DNA of 64,000 nt from Streptomyces antibioticus (GTDB lineage: Bacteria; Actinomycetota; Actinomycetes; Streptomycetales; Streptomycetaceae). The translations under genes were made by a program, and so were the position numbers. The notes below the pieces were generated by a model that worked only from the letters and a program-made list of their open reading frames with translations, searched no databases and had not been told where the DNA came from. How positions within the stretch are numbered: the first letter of the stretch is position 1; each line of letters opens with the position of its first letter. Positions 24,965 through 31,768 of the stretch are shown one piece after another. The stretch is taken from the NCBI RefSeq assembly GCF_001514065.1, contig NZ_KQ948432.1, positions 17,632 through 81,631 of the forward strand. Direction: 5' to 3'.

Positions 24965-25827
24965 GCGGCGATGATCTCCTTGGCCGGCTCCGCAGCGGTA
25001 GCGGGTTTCCATCCCGGCCCCCGGAAGAGGACTCCCACGCGATCACGCCACCTTCGAGCGGCCTTGATGTCCTTGGCGATCGACATGTACTCGTGGGTGG
25101 CGACCTTGATCGGGTTGAACGTGTTGATGTTCTTGGTCAACCCGTAGACGGGCCGGTCGGTCTCGGCGACGAACGAGCCGAAGAGCCGGTCCCAGACGAT
25201 GAGGATGCCGCCGAAGTTGCGGTCCAGGTAGCCGCCCTGGGAGGCGTGGTGGACCCGGTGGTGGGAGGGCGTGTTGAGGACGAACTCGAACCACCGGGGC
25301 ATCTTGTCGATGCGCTCGGTGTGGATCCAGAACTGGTAGACGAGGTTCGCCGAAGAGCAGAACGCGAGGGCGGCCGGGTGCACACCGGCGGCGATGAGCG
25401 GCAGGTAGAACGGCCAGACCGTCAGCGAGGTCCAGGGCTGCCGCAGCGCGGTGGTGAGGTTGAACTTCTCGCTGGAGTGGTGGACGACGTGGCAGGCCCA
25501 CAGGATGCGGATGACGTGGTGGCCGCGGTGGGACCAGTAGTAGAAGAAGTCCTGCGCGAGCAGCATCAGCGGGACGGTCCACCACAGCACGGGGACGCGC
25601 AGGGGCGTGAGTGCGTAGACCGCGGTGTAGATCGCGACGATCGGGATCTTCCACAGGAAGTCGAAGACGAGACTCCCCAGGCCCATGCCGACACTGGTGG
25701 CGGCGTCCTTCGTCTCGTATCCGGCGGCGTCCTCGTCGGGGTGGAGACGGACGCTGATCATCTCGACCACGGTGAGCAGGACGAAGGCGGGTATCGACCA
25801 CAGCACGACATCGGGCAGGTTCGGCAT
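24961..25827 (-). CDS. sterol desaturase / fatty-acid hydroxylase superfamily protein
   Basis: A 288-aa membrane di-iron oxygenase. The histidine clusters are HRGHH (~103-107), HVVHHSSEKFN (~116-120), and HHRVHH (~192-197), with further His residues around them. At least four hydrophobic helices surround them. The superfamily contains sterol C4/C5 oxidases, fatty-acid hydroxylases and alkylglycerol monooxygenase (TMEM195), which cleaves ether lipids. The layout HVVHHSSExFNxxTALRQ is closest, in my reading, to the ether-lipid and bacterial desaturase-like branch. It is translationally coupled to YhhN/TMEM86. The upstream gap has an inverted repeat that could be an operator. Confidence 0.88.
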   Translation of the reverse strand: MPNLPDVVLWSIPAFVLLTVVEMISVRLHPDEDAAGYETKDAATSVGMGLGSLVFDFLWKIPIVAIYTAVYALTPLRVPVLWWTVPLMLLAQDFFYYWSHRGHHVIRILWACHVVHHSSEKFNLTTALRQPWTSLTVWPFYLPLIAAGVHPAALAFCSSANLVYQFWIHTERIDKMPRWFEFVLNTPSHHRVHHASQGGYLDRNFGGILIVWDRLFGSFVAETDRPVYGLTKNINTFNPIKVATHEYMSIAKDIKAARRWRDRVGVLFRGPGWKPATAAEPAKEIIAA

Positions 25828-25869
25828 GCTCGCACCGTAGAACCGCTGGTCGGCCGCGACTAGACGTTG

Positions 25870-25907
25870 TTACTCACAAGTATTACCGGCGGTACGCGCT
25901 TACTTGT
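25870..25907. promoter_or_regulatory. AT-rich inverted repeats upstream of the desaturase-YhhN-ADH unit
   Basis: ACAAGTA (25876-25882) and TACTTGT (25901-25907) form a perfect 7-bp inverted repeat. The left part also forms TTACTcacaAGTAT (25870-25883, one mismatch). It lies 43-80 bp upstream of the start at 25827, in the only AT-rich patch of the gap. Candidate operator; the regulator is not identified. Confidence 0.45.
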
Positions 25908-25940
25908 TGGCGATCTCCGCCAAAGTCTGCACGCGCGGTT

Positions 25941-26651
25941 TCAGACTCCGGCCGCGCCCAGCAGGGCCCCCGCCGCGTAGGTGACACCCATGGCCAGCGC
26001 GCCGCCCGCCACGTTCCGCAGCATCGCCCTGCCCGGGTCGGCCGCGCCGAGGCGGGCGCTGCTCCAGCCGGTGAGGACGAGGGCGGCGAGGACGGAGACC
26101 ACGGTGACCGCGAGGCGCCAGCCGCCCGGGGGCAGGACCATCGCCAGGAGCGGGAGCAGGGCGCCCGCCGTGAACGCCAGGAAGCTCGCCCAGGCGGCGT
26201 GCCAGGGGTTGGTCAGCTGGTCGGGGTCGATGCCCAGCTCCACGCGCGCGTGGGCGCGCAGGGCGTCCCGCGCGGTGAGCTGCTCGGCGGCCTCGCGGGC
26301 CACCTCCCGGGACAGCCCGCGTTCCTCCAGCAGCCCGGTGAGCTCCTCCAGTTCGGCCTCCGGCTGCTCGCGCAGCTCCCGCTTCTCCAGCGCCAGGGCC
26401 GCCTTCTCCGAGTCGCGCTGGGTGGAGACGGACACGTACTCGCCGGCCGCCATGGACATCGACCCGGCGAGCAGTCCGGCCAGGCCCGCCGTCAGCAGGG
26501 CGGAACGGTCGTCGGTGGCGCCGGCCACGCCGACGACGAGGCCCGCGGTGGACACGATGCCGTCGTTGGCGCCGAGGACGGCGGCCCGCAGCCAGTTCAG
26601 CCGCTCACCGAGCGCACCGCCGTGGGTCTCGTCATGCGTGGGTTCGGTCAC
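25941..26651 (-). CDS. VIT1/CCC1-family transporter
   Basis: A 236-aa membrane protein of the VIT1/CCC1 (iron or manganese) family. The first helix region LRAAVLGANDGIVSTAGLVVGVAGA is diagnostic, followed by SMAAGEYVSVSTQRDSEKAAL. A charged metal-binding-type helical hairpin (about residues 90-140, Glu/Arg-rich) comes next, then three C-terminal helices. Bacterial members export or sequester Fe2+/Mn2+. GTG 26651 is chosen as the only plausible start in front of TEPTHDE; its ribosome site is weak. It is 25 bp downstream of the second amidohydrolase gene, so it may be read through from the catabolic operon. Confidence 0.88.
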   Translation of the reverse strand: MTEPTHDETHGGALGERLNWLRAAVLGANDGIVSTAGLVVGVAGATDDRSALLTAGLAGLLAGSMSMAAGEYVSVSTQRDSEKAALALEKRELREQPEAELEELTGLLEERGLSREVAREAAEQLTARDALRAHARVELGIDPDQLTNPWHAAWASFLAFTAGALLPLLAMVLPPGGWRLAVTVVSVLAALVLTGWSSARLGAADPGRAMLRNVAGGALAMGVTYAAGALLGAAGV

Positions 26652-26676
26652 AGAGGCGAGGATGGCACCGTGGATG

Positions 26677-27903
26677 TCACCACACCCGCACCGACGCCCC
26701 CTTCGCGAACACCGGGCTCGTCGCGTCCGCCGGCGGTCGCTCCAGCGGCTCCGCGATCTCCTCCGCCGTCGGTCCCACCTTCGCCGCGATCGGGTCGAGG
26801 AGATCGAGGTCGAAGCCGTACACGCGCGCGGCGTTGCCGCCGACCATGGCGGCGACCTCCGCGCGGGGCACGCGCGCGTAGGCGGCGCGCAGGCCCTCGC
26901 GGCTGTACGGGTAGGTGCCCTCGTCGTGCGGGTAGTCGCTGCCCCACATGATCTTGTCGACGCCGATCCGGTCCCGCAGCGGCACCTCGTGCGGGCGCAT
27001 GAAGCTGGCGCCGACGAAGCAGTTGTCGCGCCAGACCTGTGAGGGCGCGTCACCCATGCGGGCGGCGAGTCCGGCGCCGAACTTGGACTCCGCGGTGGAG
27101 GCCTTCGTCGCCGCCGCGACCAGACGTCCGTGGTAGTAGTCCAGCATGTCCAGCACGCCCGGTATCCAGCCCGAGCCCTGCTCGGTGAGGACCAGCTTCA
27201 GCTGCGGGTGGCGGCGGAAGGCGCCGCCGAAGACGAGGTGCCACAGCGCCCGGTGCGAGAACCAGGTCGTCTCGACCATGAAGACCGCGCGGGCGGCCGG
27301 TTCGTCGCCGAGCGGCGGGGACGCCGATCCCGCGTGGTGGTTGACGGGGACGCCGAGTTCCGCGCAGACCGCCCAGAGCGGGTCGTACGCCGACGAGTAC
27401 AGCTCGGGCAGGCCCGAGCCGGGCGGGGTGCCGGGGAGCAGGAGGCCGCCCTTGAGGCCCGCTCCGGCGGCCCACCGGACCTCCTCGACGGCCTCCTCGA
27501 CGTCGTTGAGGAGGATCTGGAAGACCCCCGCGCGGCGACCGGGCGCGGCAGCGCAGAAGTCCGCGAGCCAGCGGTTGTGGGCGCGCAGACCGGCCCAGCG
27601 GCGCTCGAAGTCCTCCGCGGTGGGTGCGGGCGCCATGAGCGAACCCGACGGGAAGAACGGCGGGACCGTGTTCGGGAACACCACCTCCGCGACGATCCCG
27701 TCCGCCTCCAGCTCCGTGAGCCGCCGCTCGGAGTTCCAGTTCCTGTCGGCGGTGTCGGCGAGCAGGTCCTCGTACGGGTTGACGTAGGTCGCCGCCCACG
27801 CGTCGAACTCGTCGTGGTACCGCTTCTCCAGGTAGGGCCGGTAGTCGAGGAGGTCGGCGCCCGCGTGGCAGTCGGCCGAGATCACCGTGTAGCGGTCGGT
27901 CAT
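26677..27903 (-). CDS. amidohydrolase-2 family metal-dependent hydrolase/decarboxylase (paralogue 2)
   Basis: A 408-aa TIM-barrel protein of the amidohydrolase-2 family (PF04909; relatives include ACMSD-type decarboxylases). Metal-site candidates are D-x-H in ISADCHAG near the N-terminus, the His pair in NHHAGSA (~190), and Asp in WGSDYPHDEGTYP (~325). The LTEQGSGWIPGVLDMLDYYH segment follows the barrel pattern of the family. ATG 27903 shares one base with the stop of the preceding paralogue (TGATG). Together they look like subunits or sequential enzymes acting on related substrates. The substrate is unknown. Confidence 0.85.
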   Translation of the reverse strand: MTDRYTVISADCHAGADLLDYRPYLEKRYHDEFDAWAATYVNPYEDLLADTADRNWNSERRLTELEADGIVAEVVFPNTVPPFFPSGSLMAPAPTAEDFERRWAGLRAHNRWLADFCAAAPGRRAGVFQILLNDVEEAVEEVRWAAGAGLKGGLLLPGTPPGSGLPELYSSAYDPLWAVCAELGVPVNHHAGSASPPLGDEPAARAVFMVETTWFSHRALWHLVFGGAFRRHPQLKLVLTEQGSGWIPGVLDMLDYYHGRLVAAATKASTAESKFGAGLAARMGDAPSQVWRDNCFVGASFMRPHEVPLRDRIGVDKIMWGSDYPHDEGTYPYSREGLRAAYARVPRAEVAAMVGGNAARVYGFDLDLLDPIAAKVGPTAEEIAEPLERPPADATSPVFAKGASVRVW

Positions 27904-29183
27904 CAGGATGCCCCCAGCACAGGGAAGTCGTGGTCGGTCAGCCAGTGCCGGCCCACCTCGCGCGAGCGCGCCCAGGACGCCTCCACGGCCGTCTGGTCGG
28001 CACTCTGGCCGAGGTCGGCGGGGGTGGGGCCGATGCGGTGGGCGAGCGGGGTCAGTTTCCCGACGTCGAAGCCGAAGGCGTCGGCCGCGGCGAGGCCCAG
28101 CATGCGGCGGGTCTCGGCGACCGGGATGTCGTGGAAGGTGCGCCGCAGCCACGCGCGCGTGTCGGGCCAGGTGCCCTCGGGGTGCGGGAAGTCGCTGCCC
28201 CAGAGGATGTTGTCGACGCCGATCTCGTAGCGCTGGGCGAGTTCGCGGCGCTTGGTGTTGGTGGCGCAGACGAAGACCTGCCGGTCGAGGTACTCGTGCG
28301 GCGGGCGCTTGAGCTCCTGGAAGGGCGAGAGCTTCTTGCCGCCGTGCGCGCCGAGGTAGAGGCGGTCCATGAACCACAGCAGGTTCGGCAGCCACCAGCA
28401 GCCCGACTCCGCGACCCCGAACCGGAGCCCGGGGTGGCGTTCGAAGACGCCGGACCAGAGCAGGAACCACAGCGGCCGGGCGGGCCACCAGGTCACCTCG
28501 CTGACGTAGATGCCCAGATGGTCGCCGTACTCGTGGCGCGGGGCCGCTCCCGAGTGGGTGAGCACCGGCATCGCGCACTCGGCGGCCGCCGCCCACACCG
28601 GGTCGTAACGGCGGTCGTGGTACGGCTCCTTGTCGACCCACATGGACGGGATCATCAGGGCGCCGAGGCCGGACTCCTTGGCGCGGTGCACCTCGGCGAC
28701 GACCCGCTCGGTCGGGGCCGTGACCGGCAACAGGGCGACCCCGCAGTGCCGTTCGGGGTGCTCGGACACGAAGTCGGCCAGCCACCGGTTGTGCGCCTGC
28801 GCCCCGGCCATGCCCAGCTCCGGGTCCTGGTCGCCGGAGAGCCCGAGGCCCACCCCGAAGGGCGCCGCCGTCTGGCTGTCGACCGCGTCGGCGTCCGGGA
28901 AGACGACCTCGGCGGCCACCCCGTCGCCGTCCAGCTCCTTGAGCCGCTGCGCGGTGTCCCAGCCCCCGCGCAGGCCCTCCTCGTTGTCCTGGAACCACTT
29001 GGCGGCGAACGCCTCGTTGCGGATGCCGAGCCGGGTCATCTCCTCGCGGCGCCGCTCGCGCCCGGCGAGGAAGTCGTCGAAGTCCCGGTGGAAACGGGCG
29101 TCCAGATAGGGCCGGTACTCCTCGGTGGGCAGCCCGGCGTGGCAGTCGGAGGAGATGATCAGATAGGGCTCCTGGTCGGTCAC
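27903..29183 (-). CDS. amidohydrolase-2 family metal-dependent hydrolase/decarboxylase (paralogue 1)
   Basis: A 426-aa paralogue of the next gene. It has IISSDCHAG at the N-terminus (D-x-H metal site), LTHSGAAPRHEYGDH (~225) and ILWGSDFPHPEGTWPDT (~345) with the catalytic/metal Asp. The FLLWSGVFERHPGLRFGVAESGCWWLP segment is typical of the family. GTG 29183 is chosen because GAGGGGG stands nine bases upstream; the longer ATG 29255 form runs back into the SDR gene. It lies 10 bp after the SDR stop in a tightly packed operon controlled, by context, by the divergent TetR gene. Confidence 0.85.
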   Translation of the reverse strand: MTDQEPYLIISSDCHAGLPTEEYRPYLDARFHRDFDDFLAGRERRREEMTRLGIRNEAFAAKWFQDNEEGLRGGWDTAQRLKELDGDGVAAEVVFPDADAVDSQTAAPFGVGLGLSGDQDPELGMAGAQAHNRWLADFVSEHPERHCGVALLPVTAPTERVVAEVHRAKESGLGALMIPSMWVDKEPYHDRRYDPVWAAAAECAMPVLTHSGAAPRHEYGDHLGIYVSEVTWWPARPLWFLLWSGVFERHPGLRFGVAESGCWWLPNLLWFMDRLYLGAHGGKKLSPFQELKRPPHEYLDRQVFVCATNTKRRELAQRYEIGVDNILWGSDFPHPEGTWPDTRAWLRRTFHDIPVAETRRMLGLAAADAFGFDVGKLTPLAHRIGPTPADLGQSADQTAVEASWARSREVGRHWLTDHDFPVLGAS

Positions 29184-29193
29184 GTCGACCCCC

Positions 29194-30078
29194 TCAGTCG
29201 AGAATGAAGTTCTCCAGGTACGCCGGGTTCGCGCGGTCCAGCATCGACTGGGCACGCGCGCGTATCTGCGCGTCGCTGTGCTCGCTCGGCGGCAGCATCC
29301 AGAAGCGGTCCGCGCGGATGCCCTCCACGACGGTCTCGGCGACCTCCTCGACGGGCGTGAAGCGCACTTCCCGACCCGCCTCCTTCATCGCGGCCTCCCA
29401 CTGGTCGAGGCTGCGGTACGGCGTCCTGCGGGGCCGCTCCTTGGCGTAACGCTCGGGGCGGTTGCGGTGCGACTCCCACAGGCCGGTGCGGAGCATGTGC
29501 GGTCCCGGGAAGAGCACCGAGGCGCCCACGCGCGCGTGCTCGGCCTTCAGATGGGCGTACAGGGACTCGGTCATCGTCACCACGGCCGCCTTGGTGACGG
29601 CGTAGACGGAGGCGGTGGGGAGCGGGGCGATACCGCCGTCGCCGGAGGATGTATTGACCACATGACCGGGTTGACCCGACTTGATCATGTGAGGGACGAA
29701 CGCCTGGACACCATGGAAGACGCCCCACACATTGACGGAGAACGCCCACTTCCAGTCGTTCGGTTCGTGCTCCCACATCCGGCCCTCGGCGCCCGAGCCG
29801 ACCCCGGCGTTGTTGCACAGCACATGGACGGCGCCGTACGTCTCGTAGGCGAAGTCGGCCAGCTCCAGCACCTGTTCACGCTCGCCGACGTCGACCACGC
29901 GCGCGTGCACGTCGGCTCCGTCCGCGCGGAGCGCCGCGACGGCCTCGTCCAGCGCCGGGCGCTCGACATCGGCGAGGACGACCTTCAGCCCCTCGGCGGC
30001 GAACCGGCGGGCCATGGCGAGACCGACGCCGCTCGCGGCTCCGGTGACGACGGCGACCTGACCGGGCAGGAGGTCCAT
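29194..30078 (-). CDS. SDR family oxidoreductase
   Basis: A 294-aa classical/extended short-chain dehydrogenase. It has TGAASGVG (residues 12-19) for cofactor binding, D38-type acidic residue in VLADVERP indicating NAD preference, NNAGVG (~88), Ser in NTSSGDGG, and YAVTK (Y and K about 160/164). A C-terminal extension, RADRFWMLPPSEHSDAQIRARAQSM, is typical of SDRs found with catabolic gene sets. It probably oxidises an alcohol intermediate of the pathway encoded by the operon. Its ATG shares one base with the upstream stop (TGATG). Confidence 0.9.
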   Translation of the reverse strand: MDLLPGQVAVVTGAASGVGLAMARRFAAEGLKVVLADVERPALDEAVAALRADGADVHARVVDVGEREQVLELADFAYETYGAVHVLCNNAGVGSGAEGRMWEHEPNDWKWAFSVNVWGVFHGVQAFVPHMIKSGQPGHVVNTSSGDGGIAPLPTASVYAVTKAAVVTMTESLYAHLKAEHARVGASVLFPGPHMLRTGLWESHRNRPERYAKERPRRTPYRSLDQWEAAMKEAGREVRFTPVEEVAETVVEGIRADRFWMLPPSEHSDAQIRARAQSMLDRANPAYLENFILD

Positions 30079-30875
30079 CAGGCGCTCCCCTCCGGCGGGC
30101 CGTCCAGCACCTGCGCCGGATCGTCGTAGCGCTGATGGACGTACGGCAGCAGCGCCCGCGCGTCCACCCGTTCGACGACCTTGCCGCGCTGGTCGCTGGT
30201 CTTCTCGCCGATGGTGATCTCCACCAGCCGCCGCACCGGCAGGTCGGCCACCGGGTCGTACATCGACTCGCGCAGGACGACGTCGCCGGTGATCCGCTCC
30301 AGGCGGCGCACCTTCTCGTTGCGCAGACAGTTCACGAGGAGCGGGTCGCCGTCGAAGCCCGAACCGTCCACCGCAGGAAGGAACTTGAAGTAGAAGTCGG
30401 TCTTCTGCGCGGGCTCCGGCAGCGGCAGCGCCCCGGCGACCGCGCCGCGCACCTCCACGAAGGCGATGCCGTGCCGGGCGAGGAAGGCGCGGACGACCAG
30501 GCCCTCGCGCTCCACCACGACCTCACCGAGCTTCTTGGGCTCGCCGAACACCTCACGGCCGCCGATCAGGGCCCGCTCGTGGGTCATCGGCATGACCAGG
30601 GGGTACCAGCCGTCGACGCCGTCATGAGAGGCCGCGACGGCGAACGAGCCCGCGCCGAGCGGGTATCCGGGCAGATCGACCTTGCTGATGTTGACCCGGG
30701 CCAGCGGCCTGCCCGTGGGTTTCAGGGGCGGCGGCAGCACCGCCGCGACCGCGTCCGGGTCGGTCTCCCAGACGGCCACCACCCCGGTGGACCAGATGTC
30801 GGGGAGCCTCGCGCTCGCGGTGCGCGCGGCGGCGATCTCCGCCTCGGTCCGCGCGCCGTACCGTACGCGTGCCAT
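30078..30875 (-). CDS. acetoacetate decarboxylase-fold protein
   Basis: A 265-aa member of the acetoacetate decarboxylase (ADC) superfamily. EVFGEPKKLGEV (~125-136) holds the Lys-Lys pair in the place of the Schiff-base lysine of ADC, and the family-typical LVMPMTHERALIGGREVFGEPK run precedes it. Many ADC-fold proteins catalyse aldol or dehydration chemistry rather than acetoacetate decarboxylation, so the reaction is open. It is the promoter-proximal gene of the operon (ADC-SDR-amidohydrolase-amidohydrolase) and is divergent from TetR. ATG 30875 is chosen with GAAGGGCGG upstream. Confidence 0.82.
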   Translation of the reverse strand: MARVRYGARTEAEIAAARTASARLPDIWSTGVVAVWETDPDAVAAVLPPPLKPTGRPLARVNISKVDLPGYPLGAGSFAVAASHDGVDGWYPLVMPMTHERALIGGREVFGEPKKLGEVVVEREGLVVRAFLARHGIAFVEVRGAVAGALPLPEPAQKTDFYFKFLPAVDGSGFDGDPLLVNCLRNEKVRRLERITGDVVLRESMYDPVADLPVRRLVEITIGEKTSDQRGKVVERVDARALLPYVHQRYDDPAQVLDGPPEGSA

Positions 30876-30907
30876 GCCGTACCGCCCTTCTTCTGATGGG
30901 CCGTCAC

Positions 30908-30924
30908 CTGTAACACAGTTACAG
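30908..30924. promoter_or_regulatory. TetR operator candidate (perfect palindrome)
   Basis: CTGTAACacaGTTACAG, a perfect 17-bp palindrome between the divergent starts at 30875 and 30976. It is AT-rich relative to its surroundings and has the size typical of TetR-family operators. Likely bound by the adjacent TetR protein. Confidence 0.75.
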
Positions 30925-30975
30925 CAGACCCCGTGCGGGGTAAATACGCGTGCACGAACGGGACTTGGGGGCAGC

Positions 30976-31611
30976 ATGGCGAGAGCGTCGCTCACCAGGG
31001 ACGACGTCCTGGACACGGCCGCGAACCTGGTGAAGCAGCACGGCCCCGAGGCGCTGACCATGCGCAAGCTCGCCGCCGAGCTGGGCACCGCCGTCACCTC
31101 GATCTACTGGCACGTCGGCAACCGCGAGTCGCTGCTGGACGCCCTCGTACGGCGGACCGTGGCCGAGCTCGGTGAGATCAGGCCCGCCGGGCGCACCCCG
31201 GCCGAGCGGGTCGTGTCCGTGGCCCGCATCCTGCGCCGGCGGCTGCGCGAGCATCCGCACCTCGTCGCGATGGTCCACGAACGCGGCCTGACCGAGCGGA
31301 TGTTCCTGCCCGCGCAGCAGGCGCTGGTGCGCGAGGTGCACGCGGCCGGGCTGCGGGGCGCCCGCGCGGCCGAGGCGGTGCGGGCCGTGCAGTTCCAGGT
31401 CGTGGGCTTCGTCCTCGTGGAGCGCAATCGTGAACGCGCGCCCGCGCAGCAGCCCACGGAGGACCGCTACGACGACCCCGCGCTCGCCCGCGCCTTCGCC
31501 CGTCCCGTCGACGAGGAACGGCTGTTCGTGACGTCCGTACGGGCTCTCACGCGGTCGCTGCTCGACAGCGAGCGAGGCGGTCGAGAACAAGGAGAAGCCG
31601 CTCGGAAATAA
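30976..31611 (+). CDS. TetR family transcriptional regulator
   Basis: A 211-aa regulator. The N-terminal helix-turn-helix (about residues 8-52) contains RDDVLDTAANLVKQHG, MRKLAAELGTAVTSIYWHVGNRESLLDALV, the classic TetR recognition helix with the YWHV motif. The C-terminal ligand-binding domain is helical and ends in a basic tail. The ATG has GGGGGCAGC upstream. It is divergent from the ADC-fold gene across a perfect palindrome, so repression of the four-gene operon, relieved by a pathway intermediate, is the simplest model. Confidence 0.92.
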   Translation: MARASLTRDDVLDTAANLVKQHGPEALTMRKLAAELGTAVTSIYWHVGNRESLLDALVRRTVAELGEIRPAGRTPAERVVSVARILRRRLREHPHLVAMVHERGLTERMFLPAQQALVREVHAAGLRGARAAEAVRAVQFQVVGFVLVERNRERAPAQQPTEDRYDDPALARAFARPVDEERLFVTSVRALTRSLLDSERGGREQGEAARK

Positions 31612-31768
31612 ATCGGTGGCGCCCGCCGAGACCGTCCTCCTACAGTCGTGATCGCGGGGACGGCTCCGCCGCGTGCTTCCTTCTCTCTTTCCTATGACAA
31701 CGACAGCGCGCCCACTCTCCGTCCCCGCCTCTGAGACTTCTCTCCACCTTCCCCCAGGGGGCTCCCGC

